A stretch of DNA of 60,235 bases from Chroococcus sp. FPU101 (GTDB lineage Bacteria; Cyanobacteriota; Cyanobacteriia; Cyanobacteriales; Microcystaceae): positions 1-60,235 of the forward strand of contig NZ_BLJI01000028.1 in NCBI RefSeq assembly GCF_017312365.1, read 5' to 3'. The notes below the pieces were generated by a model that saw only the letters and a program-made list of their open reading frames with translations, did no database searches and was not told the origin of the DNA. This document shows, piece after piece, positions 1 to 10,112 of this stretch. Position 1 is the first letter of the stretch, and each line of letters starts with the position of its first letter. The position numbers and the translations under genes were made by a program.

Positions 1-115
1 AAGCGTTGTAGACAATCCACCATTTTTGCTATTTTCTGTGATTATCTGTTGTACGGATCTTTTCTTGAATTTCTTCCGCCGTCAGATGCGGTAACACTCG
101 ACTGACTCTGGACAT
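1..115 (-). pseudogene. IS630-like transposase N-terminus, interrupted by amber codon, partial
   Basis: From an ATG at 115 the minus strand encodes 28 residues (MSRVSRVLPHLT, then EEIQEKIRTT), followed by an in-frame TAG at 29-31. The same frame then continues as QKWWIVYNA to the window edge. This leader, with a KW-x-IVYNA segment before a helix-turn-helix, resembles cyanobacterial IS630-type transposases. The frame resuming after the stop suggests a single nonsense mutation and a dead copy. The remainder of the gene is outside the window, so the DDE catalytic core cannot be checked. Confidence 0.55.
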
Positions 116-176
116 TTCTTCTTGATCTTCCTTTTCTTCTTTCTATTTAATTTTACGCTACAATTCGCAACTTAGT
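1..176 (-). mobile_element. End of an IS630-like insertion sequence, partial
   Basis: The element runs off the left edge of the window. Its right terminus is seen as a 17-base stretch at 162-178 that recurs inverted at 60214-60230 at the other end of the window. A TA dinucleotide sits just outside the shared CTAAG end, which fits the TA target duplication of the IS630/Tc1 group. The minus strand reads from this end into a transposase-like N-terminus. The family call rests on that short reading and on the TA, so it is moderate. Confidence 0.6.
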
Positions 177-665
177 ATGAGTACGGAAAGCAGGCGTACT
201 ACCTTCTTTAGCATTTTCCACATCATCGGCTAAACTGTCGATCGTCTGAGCTACGTTAAGAAGTGACTGTTGAATGTTCAAAGCATTTTTTTGAAACTGG
301 GGATCGGAAGATAATGATTTCTTATTGTAACTCTGCAATTTTTCGGCTAAGTCATCAACAGAATCAGCAAGATTTTCTAGTGAATCCTGTCTATTTTCTA
401 AATCGTCTTCAATTTGTTTGCGAACTGCAATTTGTGGCTCACTGGTGACACGTTCTAATTGTTGTGGCAAATCACTAATGACTTGATTTGTATCTTGCAG
501 AGCTTTTTCAAAAGAAGACTGAGCTTGATTGACAATATTTTGTGCGACTTGAGCAGAAGCATTATCTACAAAAAGCAGTCCCACAAAAAATAGAAGTGAT
601 GTCAAAAATATTGTTATCGATTGAATTTTGTTTTTTTTTATCCAATTATTTGTACTTTTCATCAC
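153..665 (-). CDS. Small exported or membrane-anchored coiled-coil protein, C-terminus replaced by IS sequence
   Basis: This 170-residue protein has a hydrophobic segment at about residues 17-39 ending in DNASAQ, which looks like a signal peptide or N-terminal anchor. The rest is hydrophilic, rich in Gln, Asp, Leu and Ser, with heptad-like spacing suggesting helical coiled coil (about residues 45-150). No known family is recognised. The last dozen codons and the stop lie at or inside the insertion sequence end (153-178), so the native C-terminus was probably cut off and replaced by element-encoded residues. It is a separate unit from DUF4359 further along the same strand, with a 405-base gap between them. 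Confidence 0.6.
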   Translation of the reverse strand: MMKSTNNWIKKNKIQSITIFLTSLLFFVGLLFVDNASAQVAQNIVNQAQSSFEKALQDTNQVISDLPQQLERVTSEPQIAVRKQIEDDLENRQDSLENLADSVDDLAEKLQSYNKKSLSSDPQFQKNALNIQQSLLNVAQTIDSLADDVENAKEGSTPAFRTHTKLRIVA

Positions 666-1070
666 AATTTTTTCTCCTATTTTAAAGCTAGAATTTTACA
701 TTAAATTTTAAAAAACTTGCTGTATACAATTCTAGTGTTCAACTTAAATTCTAGCCTAAAATAACATTTAGTTAATTGTCTAAAGTTAATTTAATTGTTA
801 TTAACTCTTGTGACATCTACATTTTAGGCTCTCTCATCATTTTTTTTTATCGTCTTAACAACTAAGACTATTTGGTTTTATTAGTGATTTGGTTTTAGAA
901 TAAAAATCTATAACCAACAAAACTTTTATGTTTAATTAAAATAGATTGATTTATTGTAATTTAGTGTGACTACACATTAATAATCTCAAAAAGATAATTT
1001 TAGACAAATTATATATCAGTTGATTTTGAATAAAAGCAATTGAGAATGTTAATTCATCCCTACATTAATC
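666..1070. other. AT-rich intergenic region without recognisable gene
   Basis: This gap lies between two minus-strand genes. It is very AT-rich with several T and A runs. I see no open frame of useful length, no tRNA and no strong terminator hairpin. It must hold the promoter of the 153-665 gene, but no clear -35/-10 pair stands out. Confidence 0.5.
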
Positions 1071-1415
1071 TTACGACTGGGAATAAGTAAAAAACTTACC
1101 AAATGCGCCAACTGTTTTCATTTGTCCCACTCCAGGGACTTCTGTTGTATAGAGACTAACTACACCTAAATTTTGTCTTTCGGTGGCTGTGGTAATCGCT
1201 GGTTTAATAAAATTATTTTTGACGGTATTTTTGATCATAACTGGCATACCATCTTTATCACAGTATCCTGTCTTCTCACAAACAAATTGTCCAGATTGAT
1301 TCATAAATCGCTCGGTAGCGTATTCGGTGTAAGCTTCTTGTTTGGGGTTAGTCGCTGTCATGATCACCCCTAATGTCACTACTGCAATACTACCTTTAAC
1401 TAAATTGCCTGTCAT
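1071..1415 (-). CDS. DUF4359 family protein
   Basis: This 114-residue protein starts with a hydrophobic N-terminal segment (about residues 5-22), probably a signal peptide or a single membrane anchor. It continues with a short Cys-containing part (CEKTGYC) and a C-terminal part with the pattern RQNLGVVSLYTTE followed by GAFGKFF, which is characteristic of DUF4359 proteins of cyanobacteria and Bacillus. The family has no established function. The gene lies just downstream of priA on the same strand, with a gap of about 70 bases, and could be read through from it. Exported location is an inference from the N-terminus. Confidence 0.75.
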   Translation of the reverse strand: MTGNLVKGSIAVVTLGVIMTATNPKQEAYTEYATERFMNQSGQFVCEKTGYCDKDGMPVMIKNTVKNNFIKPAITTATERQNLGVVSLYTTEVPGVGQMKTVGAFGKFFTYSQS

Positions 1416-1485
1416 ATTGAGTCATTTTTTGATGATGGCTTTCGTTTTCTATTCTGGCAGACTGATCCAGTTTATGAGAAGAGTG

Positions 1486-4002
1486 TTAATCGATACTAAT
1501 TGGATCAACATCGATCGCCATACTAACCGATGCGGGACAACTTTTCTTTAAGTCTTGCAAAGAACCTAATAAACTCTCACTTAAAGCATCAAATTTTAAA
1601 AGAATATGCCAACGATAACGACGAGCTACCCTCATAATACTAGCAGGAGCAGGGCCTAAGACTTCTCCCAATGAGCCTAGCCTTTCGATACATTCATCGG
1701 CTAATTTTTCAGCAGTTTGTTGTACTTCTACCCCATCCATACCACTAAGACGAATTAAGATTAACTTTCCATAAGGGGGATAGTTTAAGCTTTCTCGTTG
1801 CGGTAATTCTATATCTAAAAAACCCTGATAATTATGATGACGGACTGCTTGAATAACGGGATGTTCTGGGGAATAGGTTTGTATAATTACTTTACCTGGG
1901 TTTTCTCCTCTTCCCGCACGTCCCGCGACTTGGGCTAAGGTTTGAAAAGCGCGTTCGGCTGCCCGATAATCAGAATGATACAATAACCCATCAGCCGCCA
2001 CCACTCCCACTAAGGTGATATTAGCAATGTCTAAGCCTTTGGTTAACATTTGTGTGCCGACTAACACATCAGCTTCACCTTTTACGAATTGATTCAAGAG
2101 GTTACGGTGTGCGTCTTTCGTTCGTGTTGTATCACTATCAAAGCGTATCCATCGAATATTTGGAAATGATTCGGTTAATTCTTGAGTAACTCGTTGGGTG
2201 CCACTGCCAAAAAACTTAAAATAAGGTGAACCACATTCGGGACAATTGCGCGGGTGTAATTGGCTATAGTTGCAATAGTGACATCGTAGTAATTCTGTCG
2301 CTCCCTCATGAGTGTAATGATAGGAAAGGGAAACATCACAATCAGGACATTCTACGACATAGCCACAATTTCGACATGATACAAAAGTACTATAGCCACG
2401 ACGGTTAATAAATAGAATGCCCTGTTTTTGTTGTTCGACTAGCTGATGTAAAGCTATTGATAGAGAACGACTAAATATTGAACGGTTGCCCTGTTGTAGT
2501 TCCCGTCTCATATCGACAATTTCGACTGGAGGTAAGGGACGTGCTTGGATACGTTCGGGTAAAGAAAGATAGTAAGTGTGCTTAGTATTTTCTTGAATAT
2601 TAACCCAACTTTCAAGTGAAGGTGTCGCAGAACCCAAGACAAGAGGACACTGTTCTAATTCGGCTCGCCATTGGGCAACTTGTCGAGCGTGATAGGTTGG
2701 AATCAGCTGAGTTTGTTTAAAACTAGAATCATGTTCTTCATCAAGAATAATAATTCCCAGTTTTGGTAAAGGAGCAAAAATCGCCGAACGAGTCCCAATA
2801 ACGATTTGTGGTTCACCTGTCAGCATTTGTCGCCATGTGTCATAGCGTTCACCGACCGATAAAGCACTATGATAAACACAGACTCGTGAGCCAAATCTAG
2901 CACGAAAGCGATCGGTTAGTTGAGGCGTTAAACCAATTTCAGGAACTAATACCAGTGCTGATAATCCTTTTTCGAGTAGAGGTGCGATCGCTTGGATATA
3001 GACTTCAGTTTTACCAGATCCTGTGACACCATGCAATAAAATTTGACGATAATTCGTGGTTGCTTGAATTTGATTTAAAGCATCATTTTGAGTCGGTGTT
3101 AGTTGTTTCGCGCTATCTTTAAGGGTTTCAGGATGAGAGAGTAGGCGGAGTTTTTCCCGTAATTCAATCACCAAATAACCTTTTTTGGCTAAGGTTTCAA
3201 TGACTGAAAGACTAATTTTAGAAAGTTGTAGTAACTCATTTTGCCATAATTCCCCCCCACGATGACGCAAAACCTCAATGACTTCGCGCTGTCTGTTGGT
3301 TAAATCAGCAGGAAAATTATTAATCACTAGAATAACAGCTTTTTGAAGTTTAGGGCGGGTTGTTCTCGGCGGTTCTAAATAACTTTCCACCCAACCGCGT
3401 TTAATTAATTCCTTAATTCCTTTTTGTGCATTTCTAACCTTACTGTAAATATGTTGTGCGCTGTAGTCGCCTTCTTTTTGAGATTTCAGTAAACGTATAA
3501 TTTCTTGTGCTGCTAAACTACAAAAAATCTCTGCACCTTCTGGAAGAGCAACATACTTAAGACGGATGCGACGTTGTGACTTTCCGAGTAGCTTTGGTGG
3601 TAAAGCCATCCGAATTACCGTCATCAAATCTGTATAGTAGTATTTGGCTACACGATTAAGTAAATCCCAGTAAGTTCGGGGAAAAAGACCCGATGTAATA
3701 ACATCTTCTACCTCTCGAATTCGTGCTTCTGTTAAGTTTTCTGGCAAACTCTTGACAAAACGAATCGCAATGCCACCAACAACTTGTGAGCCGAAAGGAA
3801 CGCTAACAATGTCTCCTGGTTGAATTGATAAATCTGAGGGGACAGCATAGGTAAAGAGTTTTTCTTCGCCATTTTCTGTATTTGTTGTTCCAGGGCAATC
3901 TACTAAAACTTCTAACCAGCGAGTTTGATGAGTTTCGGTCAAATAAGAAACTTTTAATTCTGAGGCGATTAACGTCGAATCGTAAGCGCACATAAAATTC
4001 AT
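1486..4002 (-). CDS. priA: Primosomal protein N' (replication restart helicase PriA)
   Basis: PriA recognises stalled or D-loop fork structures and reloads the replicative helicase; it is a 3'-5' superfamily 2 helicase. The 838-residue protein shows a Walker A motif (GVTGSGKTE, near residue 325), a DEEH box in the walker B position, the GSATPS motif III, and a zinc-binding insertion with paired cysteines (CRNCGYVVECPDC and CHYC, NCPEC). Motif V/VI region reads VGTQMLTKG and QVAGRAGRG. Length is usual for cyanobacterial PriA. The first ATG (4002) gives a slightly long N-terminus; an in-frame ATG three codons on is equally possible. It is divergent from the sigma factor gene. Confidence 0.97.
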   Translation of the reverse strand: MNFMCAYDSTLIASELKVSYLTETHQTRWLEVLVDCPGTTNTENGEEKLFTYAVPSDLSIQPGDIVSVPFGSQVVGGIAIRFVKSLPENLTEARIREVEDVITSGLFPRTYWDLLNRVAKYYYTDLMTVIRMALPPKLLGKSQRRIRLKYVALPEGAEIFCSLAAQEIIRLLKSQKEGDYSAQHIYSKVRNAQKGIKELIKRGWVESYLEPPRTTRPKLQKAVILVINNFPADLTNRQREVIEVLRHRGGELWQNELLQLSKISLSVIETLAKKGYLVIELREKLRLLSHPETLKDSAKQLTPTQNDALNQIQATTNYRQILLHGVTGSGKTEVYIQAIAPLLEKGLSALVLVPEIGLTPQLTDRFRARFGSRVCVYHSALSVGERYDTWRQMLTGEPQIVIGTRSAIFAPLPKLGIIILDEEHDSSFKQTQLIPTYHARQVAQWRAELEQCPLVLGSATPSLESWVNIQENTKHTYYLSLPERIQARPLPPVEIVDMRRELQQGNRSIFSRSLSIALHQLVEQQKQGILFINRRGYSTFVSCRNCGYVVECPDCDVSLSYHYTHEGATELLRCHYCNYSQLHPRNCPECGSPYFKFFGSGTQRVTQELTESFPNIRWIRFDSDTTRTKDAHRNLLNQFVKGEADVLVGTQMLTKGLDIANITLVGVVAADGLLYHSDYRAAERAFQTLAQVAGRAGRGENPGKVIIQTYSPEHPVIQAVRHHNYQGFLDIELPQRESLNYPPYGKLILIRLSGMDGVEVQQTAEKLADECIERLGSLGEVLGPAPASIMRVARRYRWHILLKFDALSESLLGSLQDLKKSCPASVSMAIDVDPISID

Positions 4003-4348
4003 TAGCAGGTGATTCTCAGTTACTTAATTATAAGGCAATTTGACGATAGTTCCGCTTCACAAATAGTTAACATCAAGAAAAATAATCTACCCATTTTTTA
4101 AAACATCGGATACAGTATTAAAAAAACTGCTTTTTGACTTTCATTCATTGTAGTTAAACATACAAAAAATCTGATCAAATTGGTGACATATTAACTTAAG
4201 TCATTAAATTTTCATCAAAACACGACTCAAAGTTAAGTCAATTAATTAAGAAAACGTTTAAAAAACTCAAAATAACAAAAATCAATGTGAAAATTTGGCC
4301 ATCGGGAAAACAGATGAATTTATAGATCCAGTCTCATCAACATAGCTT
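4003..4348. other. Divergent intergenic region between priA and a sigma factor gene
   Basis: This 346-base AT-rich region lies between divergent starts and must contain promoters for both priA and the sigma factor gene. I see no open frame, no clear hairpin and no convincing consensus promoter. The sequence just before the sigma gene ATG (ACATAGCTT) lacks a Shine-Dalgarno motif. Confidence 0.5.
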
Positions 4349-5446
4349 ATGAATAACTTTAAAATACCGCCAACTCAAACCGCCGAACTCCTCATCAACA
4401 GCGATGAAAAAATCTCACCCATTGACGAAGAAATTGAACGGCATTTTTTAGAATGGACAGATGAACGAGTTCCCACTGGCTATACAAAAACCACCTCAGA
4501 CGACACAGTAGGAGCCTTCTTCAAAGAAATGGCACGTTATCCCCTACTCCAACCCTCTGAAGAAGTCGAACTCGCCTACGCCGTCAAATACCTTGCCGAT
4601 GCCGAATCAAAACGTCTCGAACTAAGCGAACTCTTACAGCGTCAACCGACAAAACTAGAATGGGCTCTCTTCTTAGGTTTAGAAAATGAACGAGTCTTAG
4701 AGAACCGTCTGTACAAAGGACGTACCGCCAAACGCAAAATGATTCGTTCTAATCTAAGATTAGTCGTCTCGATCGCCAAACGTTATCTCAATCGTGGCGT
4801 ACCTTTTTTAGACCTGATCCAAGAAGGAGCGATCGGCTTAAACCGCGCCGCCGAAAAATTCGACCCCAACAAAGGCTATAAATTCTCCACCTATGCCTAT
4901 TGGTGGATACGTCAAGCGATTACTCGTACCATCGCTAATGACTCGAGAACCATCCGTTTACCGATTCATATCGTCGAAAAACTCAATAAACTCAAAAAAG
5001 CCCAACGAGTCCTCAAACAAAAACTCCAACGTAACCCCAACGAACTTGAACTCGCTATTGAACTCGAAGTCACACCCGAACAACTTAGACAACTCTTACA
5101 ATTACGTCGTCAATCTCTTTCACTCAACCATCGAGTCGGCAAAGGAGAAGACACCGAATTAGTCGATTTACTCGAAGACGAAGAACTGCAACTACCAGAA
5201 GAGCAAATGAATGAAGCAATGATGCGCTCTGAAATTGCCGCCGTCTTGAGTGATGTTCTAACTCAACGAGAAAAAGATGTCATTTCATTGCGTTATGGCT
5301 TAGTCACTGCTCAACCCTATACCCTCGAAGAAGTTGGCGCGATGTTTAACCTTTCACGAGAAAGAGTCAGACAAATTCAAAGTAAAGCGATGAGAAAACT
5401 ACGCCGTCCACAGGTAGCACGCCGTCTTAAAGGATGGTTAAGTTAA
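4349..5446 (+). CDS. Group 2 sigma-70 family RNA polymerase sigma factor
   Basis: This is an alternative sigma subunit that directs RNA polymerase to promoters. The 365-residue protein carries region 1.2 (VGAFFKEMARYPLL), region 2 with the core-binding and -10 recognition helices (SNLRLVVSIAKRYLNRG, then KGYKFSTYAYWWIRQAITR), region 3 (TIRLPIHIVEKLNKLKKAQ) and region 4 with the HTH RERVRQIQSKAMRKLR. It lacks the long region 1.1 of SigA, which places it in group 2 (SigB/C/D/E types). Which of these it is cannot be settled here. Group 2 factors act in nitrogen, carbon and stress responses. It converges with the tRNA-Leu gene, whose 3' end lies 9 bases beyond the stop codon. Confidence 0.93.
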   Translation: MNNFKIPPTQTAELLINSDEKISPIDEEIERHFLEWTDERVPTGYTKTTSDDTVGAFFKEMARYPLLQPSEEVELAYAVKYLADAESKRLELSELLQRQPTKLEWALFLGLENERVLENRLYKGRTAKRKMIRSNLRLVVSIAKRYLNRGVPFLDLIQEGAIGLNRAAEKFDPNKGYKFSTYAYWWIRQAITRTIANDSRTIRLPIHIVEKLNKLKKAQRVLKQKLQRNPNELELAIELEVTPEQLRQLLQLRRQSLSLNHRVGKGEDTELVDLLEDEELQLPEEQMNEAMMRSEIAAVLSDVLTQREKDVISLRYGLVTAQPYTLEEVGAMFNLSRERVRQIQSKAMRKLRRPQVARRLKGWLS

Positions 5447-5454
5447 TCAATTGA

Positions 5455-5540
5455 TGGGGGCAGTGGGACTTGAACCCACACGACCTGATAAGGGTCAACG
5501 GATTTTAAGTCCGTAGCGTCTACCATTCCGCCACGCCCCC
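5455..5540 (-). tRNA. tRNA-Leu(UAA), without intron
   Basis: The minus strand folds as a class II tRNA. The acceptor stem is GGGGGCG paired with UGCCCCC (one G-U), the anticodon stem is ACGGA/UCCGU around loop CUUAAAA with anticodon UAA, and there is a long variable arm and a T arm with GGUUCAAGUCC. The discriminator is A and CCA is not encoded. Many cyanobacterial tRNA-Leu(UAA) genes carry a group I intron in the anticodon loop; this one is continuous. Confidence 0.97.
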
Positions 5541-5618
5541 AAGTTTTTTTGAGCCGACGATCTTCTATTGTATCACAAGTCTTTTTTCTAGGCAATAGGC
5601 TTGAACTAAAAAATCTTA

Positions 5619-6545
5619 CTATAAAGCCTGCGCCCGCAACCAAGCTACAGGTAGATAGATCATTTTCTTGGGAGTTGGTACATAAGCTCGTGTTGTAAAC
5701 ACATCATAATTGTTGGCTTCAATGACATCTAGAATACCTTGATAAAGCATTAAAGCCGCCCAAACAGGCCAACGCGAATCAGGGCATAAAGATTGTATGC
5801 CTTTTTCTGCTGAAATAAAATACTTTCTCGCTCGTTGAATTTGAAACTGCATCAAAGACTGCCAACGCTCATCAATGACCCCTTTGAATAAATCTTCTTC
5901 GGTATAGTTAAACAATTCTAAATCCTCTAGAGGTAGATAGATTCGACCCCGTTGGGCATCTTCTCCTACATCTCTTAGGATATTTGTCAATTGATTAGCA
6001 ATCCCAAGGGCGATCGCTTCTTCTTGCGGAACATAGTACCCTTGTTCCCAAGGTGCTGTTCCCACACGCTGCTCGACACCCAGAACAGGACTCGTCATTA
6101 GTCCAACTGTACCAGCCACTCGATAACAGTAGAGATTCAGTTCCTCAAACGTTTCATAGCGACTGCGATAGAGATCCATTCGTTGGCCTGCGATCATATC
6201 GCGGAACGGTTGAATATCCATCGGATACCGCTGTAGGGCATCGACTAGGGCAACATCAACATCTTCAATGGGTTCACCCGCAAAAATTGAATCGAGGTGC
6301 TGTTCCCACAGATCGAGGGTTTCAGGCGTTGTTAGTCCAGCTTGTGGCCCGTCTACGAGTTCATCTGTACGACGACACCAGACATAGATCGCCCAAATCG
6401 CTTGGCGTTTTTCTTTGGGCATCAGGAGTGTACCGAGATAAAAGGTTTTAGAAAACTTCTCGGTAATCTGGCGACAGAGTTCATAGGACTCTTCGAGAGA
6501 GGCCAGAGGGGTTGTTGATAGGGGGGGTCTAGGCAATTGCAGCAT
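5619..6545 (-). CDS. crtB: Phytoene synthase CrtB
   Basis: CrtB condenses two geranylgeranyl diphosphates to phytoene, the first committed step of carotenoid synthesis. The 308-residue protein has the two aspartate-rich motifs of trans-isoprenyl head-to-head synthases: DELVD at about residue 61-65 and DVGEDAQRGRIYLP near residue 200. Other family motifs are FSKTFYLGT near the N-terminus and YVWCRRTDE. Length matches cyanobacterial CrtB. It lies 99 bases downstream of crtP on the same strand, the usual cyanobacterial order, so the two are probably co-transcribed. Its 3' end faces the tRNA-Leu gene, which is on the same strand downstream. Confidence 0.97.
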   Translation of the reverse strand: MLQLPRPPLSTTPLASLEESYELCRQITEKFSKTFYLGTLLMPKEKRQAIWAIYVWCRRTDELVDGPQAGLTTPETLDLWEQHLDSIFAGEPIEDVDVALVDALQRYPMDIQPFRDMIAGQRMDLYRSRYETFEELNLYCYRVAGTVGLMTSPVLGVEQRVGTAPWEQGYYVPQEEAIALGIANQLTNILRDVGEDAQRGRIYLPLEDLELFNYTEEDLFKGVIDERWQSLMQFQIQRARKYFISAEKGIQSLCPDSRWPVWAALMLYQGILDVIEANNYDVFTTRAYVPTPKKMIYLPVAWLRAQAL

Positions 6546-6644
6546 TCACCACAGGCAGATCACTTGTCTGTATACTTTGCTTAATCGTCATTTAGCATTG
6601 TCTCATTCAAGAGGCCAGTAGAGAACTGACCAAAGGTAAGACGA

Positions 6645-8081
<1,437 letters not shown>

Positions 8082-8193
8082 TTAGATTCTACTCAATAAA
8101 TGTTTATGTCTAACTTTTAAAATATTATACTTTGCATTTCGTTACATTTTTTAAATCAATGAGGAAATTTGGCTAAAACTTTTAATATTTTCT

Positions 8194-8859
8194 TTAGATT
8201 TTTGCTTTAGACAGCCGATCAGCGATGCGTGTTGTTTCAGGTAAGCGGTACTTGGTGGTACTTTGAACAACATACTGAATCGCAGTTGGTAAACTAATTC
8301 GATGCCCTGGTGAAATGTATAGAGGTTTAACTTTATACTTGGTTCTAAGTACGACTCCAATAGTTTCTCCTTGGTCGATTAAAGGTTGTTGTGAGCCTTT
8401 TTCTAAGGATACTTCTTCATGAGAACCGACTAAACGAGATTTGGCGACCCCAATCGTCGGACAATCAATTAAGACACCTAAATGACTGGCAATTCCTAAA
8501 CGTCGCGGATGGGCGATCCCCTGTCCATCACAGAAGATTAAATCTGGAATAATCGTTAATTTTTTTAAAGATTCTAAAATCGCTGGTATTTCCCGAAACG
8601 AGAGAAAACCAGGTATATAAGGAAAACAAGTGGGTAAAGTGGCGATCGCTGTTTCTTGTAATTCGAGATCGGGAAACTGAAACACAGCAACCGCCGCCCT
8701 TGTCAATGAGTAATTATCCTCAAAAGCAACATCAACCCCCGCCACCCATTGCACCGTTTCAAGTTGATCTCTAACAATAACTTGCGATCGTAACTTTTCT
8801 TGAATGGCTTTTGCTTCTTCTAGTGTTTTCGGAAATTGATAATGATTGGGAATTTCCAT
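8194..8859 (-). CDS. nfi: Endonuclease V (deoxyinosine 3'-endonuclease)
   Basis: Endonuclease V cleaves DNA near deoxyinosine produced by adenine deamination, starting repair. The 221-residue protein shows the conserved first catalytic Asp in VAGVDVAF (about residues 39-46), the YIPGFLSFREIP segment, and the DGQGIAHPRRLGIASHLG motif that holds the second catalytic Asp, as well as IGVAKSRL and the YISPGHRIS motif. All family hallmarks are present and length is typical. It sits 23 bases downstream of the 343-aa orphan gene on the same strand and may share its transcript. Confidence 0.95.
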   Translation of the reverse strand: MEIPNHYQFPKTLEEAKAIQEKLRSQVIVRDQLETVQWVAGVDVAFEDNYSLTRAAVAVFQFPDLELQETAIATLPTCFPYIPGFLSFREIPAILESLKKLTIIPDLIFCDGQGIAHPRRLGIASHLGVLIDCPTIGVAKSRLVGSHEEVSLEKGSQQPLIDQGETIGVVLRTKYKVKPLYISPGHRISLPTAIQYVVQSTTKYRLPETTRIADRLSKAKI

Positions 8860-8882
8860 AAAAAACTGTCCATTTAATAATT

Positions 8883-9914
8883 TTATTCTCCTTCCGTCAT
8901 CACTCGTAAACGCACTAACCGTTTACCCCCTTCATCTAATTCAACCTCGATCACTTCACTGGTGAGCGTTTCCAAACACGTTAACATTGAGCGTAAATGA
9001 GGATTACTCGCCCCAGTATCAACATATAATCGATCTGAAAGGCTACCCAATCGTTTCCAAGTCGTATAAAGTTTAGCAACCGTTTGTTCTAGTTGAGTCG
9101 CTTGTTTAACTAAATCGGCTGCTGTATTTAAACACTCTAATCGTAACGCTTCATCTAAAGCCATTTCAATATCCAGAGTTGCCCGTCTGAGGGTTTGAAC
9201 TTGAGAAGCTGCATCAAGATATTTAGAAAGACTTTTCGCTTCTGATGTCATCGCTTTAATCGTATCAACATCAGGATTGTTAGAAACTTCTTTTTGAATC
9301 GTTTCGATGTGACTATCGGGGAGTTTTTCTAATTCTTTCACCAATGGGGCTAAATGACGAGCGCTTAAAGTTCCCTCTGTCGCTTTTTCCTTGAGGATCT
9401 CAGGTAGTAAATCTGAACTCATCGCTGTCCATTCATCAGAAAGTTGTTTCACTTCGCGTCGAGTAATACGATCGCCATTTTGGGCGGCTTCACTTACCAA
9501 GCGTTGTACATCAGGAGACGCTTTAGCCGTTTCGACAAAAGCACGTTTACTAAAATTATTGATCGTCGTTGGATCAAGTTGACCTTCTTCTAAAAGAGTA
9601 TCCGCACTATTGGCTAATTGAATCAAAGCATAGGCTTGACTTTTAGTAATTTCTCGATTTTTGAGCCAATTTAGAAAACCTGTTCCTCTACCATCTCCTC
9701 CTTTTTTCTCTCTGTCACGTATTGCCCGCAGAATACGCCCCCGCCAAATATCAGTCTGGAGATCAAAGCGATCGCACACTTTCCAGATCGCGTCTAACTG
9801 TTCTTGAAAGTCTATCTCTTCTATCCCTTCATCTTCGGGATCGGGTAAATCAAAACTTATATCGACGGGCGTTTCTAAAGCAGAGATAATATCTTGAGTG
9901 GAAGGAGTAACCAT
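8883..9914 (-). CDS. Conserved cyanobacterial protein of unknown function, possible helix-turn-helix
   Basis: I do not recognise a named family. The protein is almost entirely helical, acidic in the first 45 residues and without membrane segments, so it is cytoplasmic. A segment at about residues 80-105 (FLNWLKNREITKSQAYALIQ) has the look of a ParB/KorB-like or phage-type helix-turn-helix, which is an inference. The C-terminal third is predicted as long helices with Leu/Ala heptads. The ATG at 9914 is chosen; a TTG two codons earlier is possible. It lies directly upstream of nfi on the same strand. Confidence 0.75.
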   Translation of the reverse strand: MVTPSTQDIISALETPVDISFDLPDPEDEGIEEIDFQEQLDAIWKVCDRFDLQTDIWRGRILRAIRDREKKGGDGRGTGFLNWLKNREITKSQAYALIQLANSADTLLEEGQLDPTTINNFSKRAFVETAKASPDVQRLVSEAAQNGDRITRREVKQLSDEWTAMSSDLLPEILKEKATEGTLSARHLAPLVKELEKLPDSHIETIQKEVSNNPDVDTIKAMTSEAKSLSKYLDAASQVQTLRRATLDIEMALDEALRLECLNTAADLVKQATQLEQTVAKLYTTWKRLGSLSDRLYVDTGASNPHLRSMLTCLETLTSEVIEVELDEGGKRLVRLRVMTEGE

Positions 9915-10013
9915 AAACAATCATTCATCAACATTATAGGACTACTATTGTACGACTCCTTTGTCTAATTAAATTCTCTAATCTTCCTAAGTATCCTATC
10001 ATTCAGTATTCCA

Positions 10014-10040
10014 TTGAAATTTGCTCAAATATGCTATACT
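10014..10040 (+). promoter_or_regulatory. Putative sigma-70 promoter for the glycosyltransferase gene
   Basis: TTGAAA (10014-10019) and TATACT (10035-10040) are spaced by 15 bases and lie about 70 bases upstream of the start at 10113. The spacing is shorter than the 17-base optimum, so this is tentative. Confidence 0.35.
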
Positions 10041-10112
10041 TTCGGCAAATCATTTAAAGATGATTCTGTTATTTAATTTAACGCTCCCTATATAAATACA
10101 TTCTAGCTTCTT

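Noticed and set aside
5443-5643. Open frame across the tRNA-Leu gene
   Set aside because: It overlaps the tRNA on the same strand and encodes tRNA-derived residues; not a gene.
9391-9582. Antisense open frame within the 343-aa orphan gene
   Set aside because: It is a shadow frame with no ribosome site or homologue.
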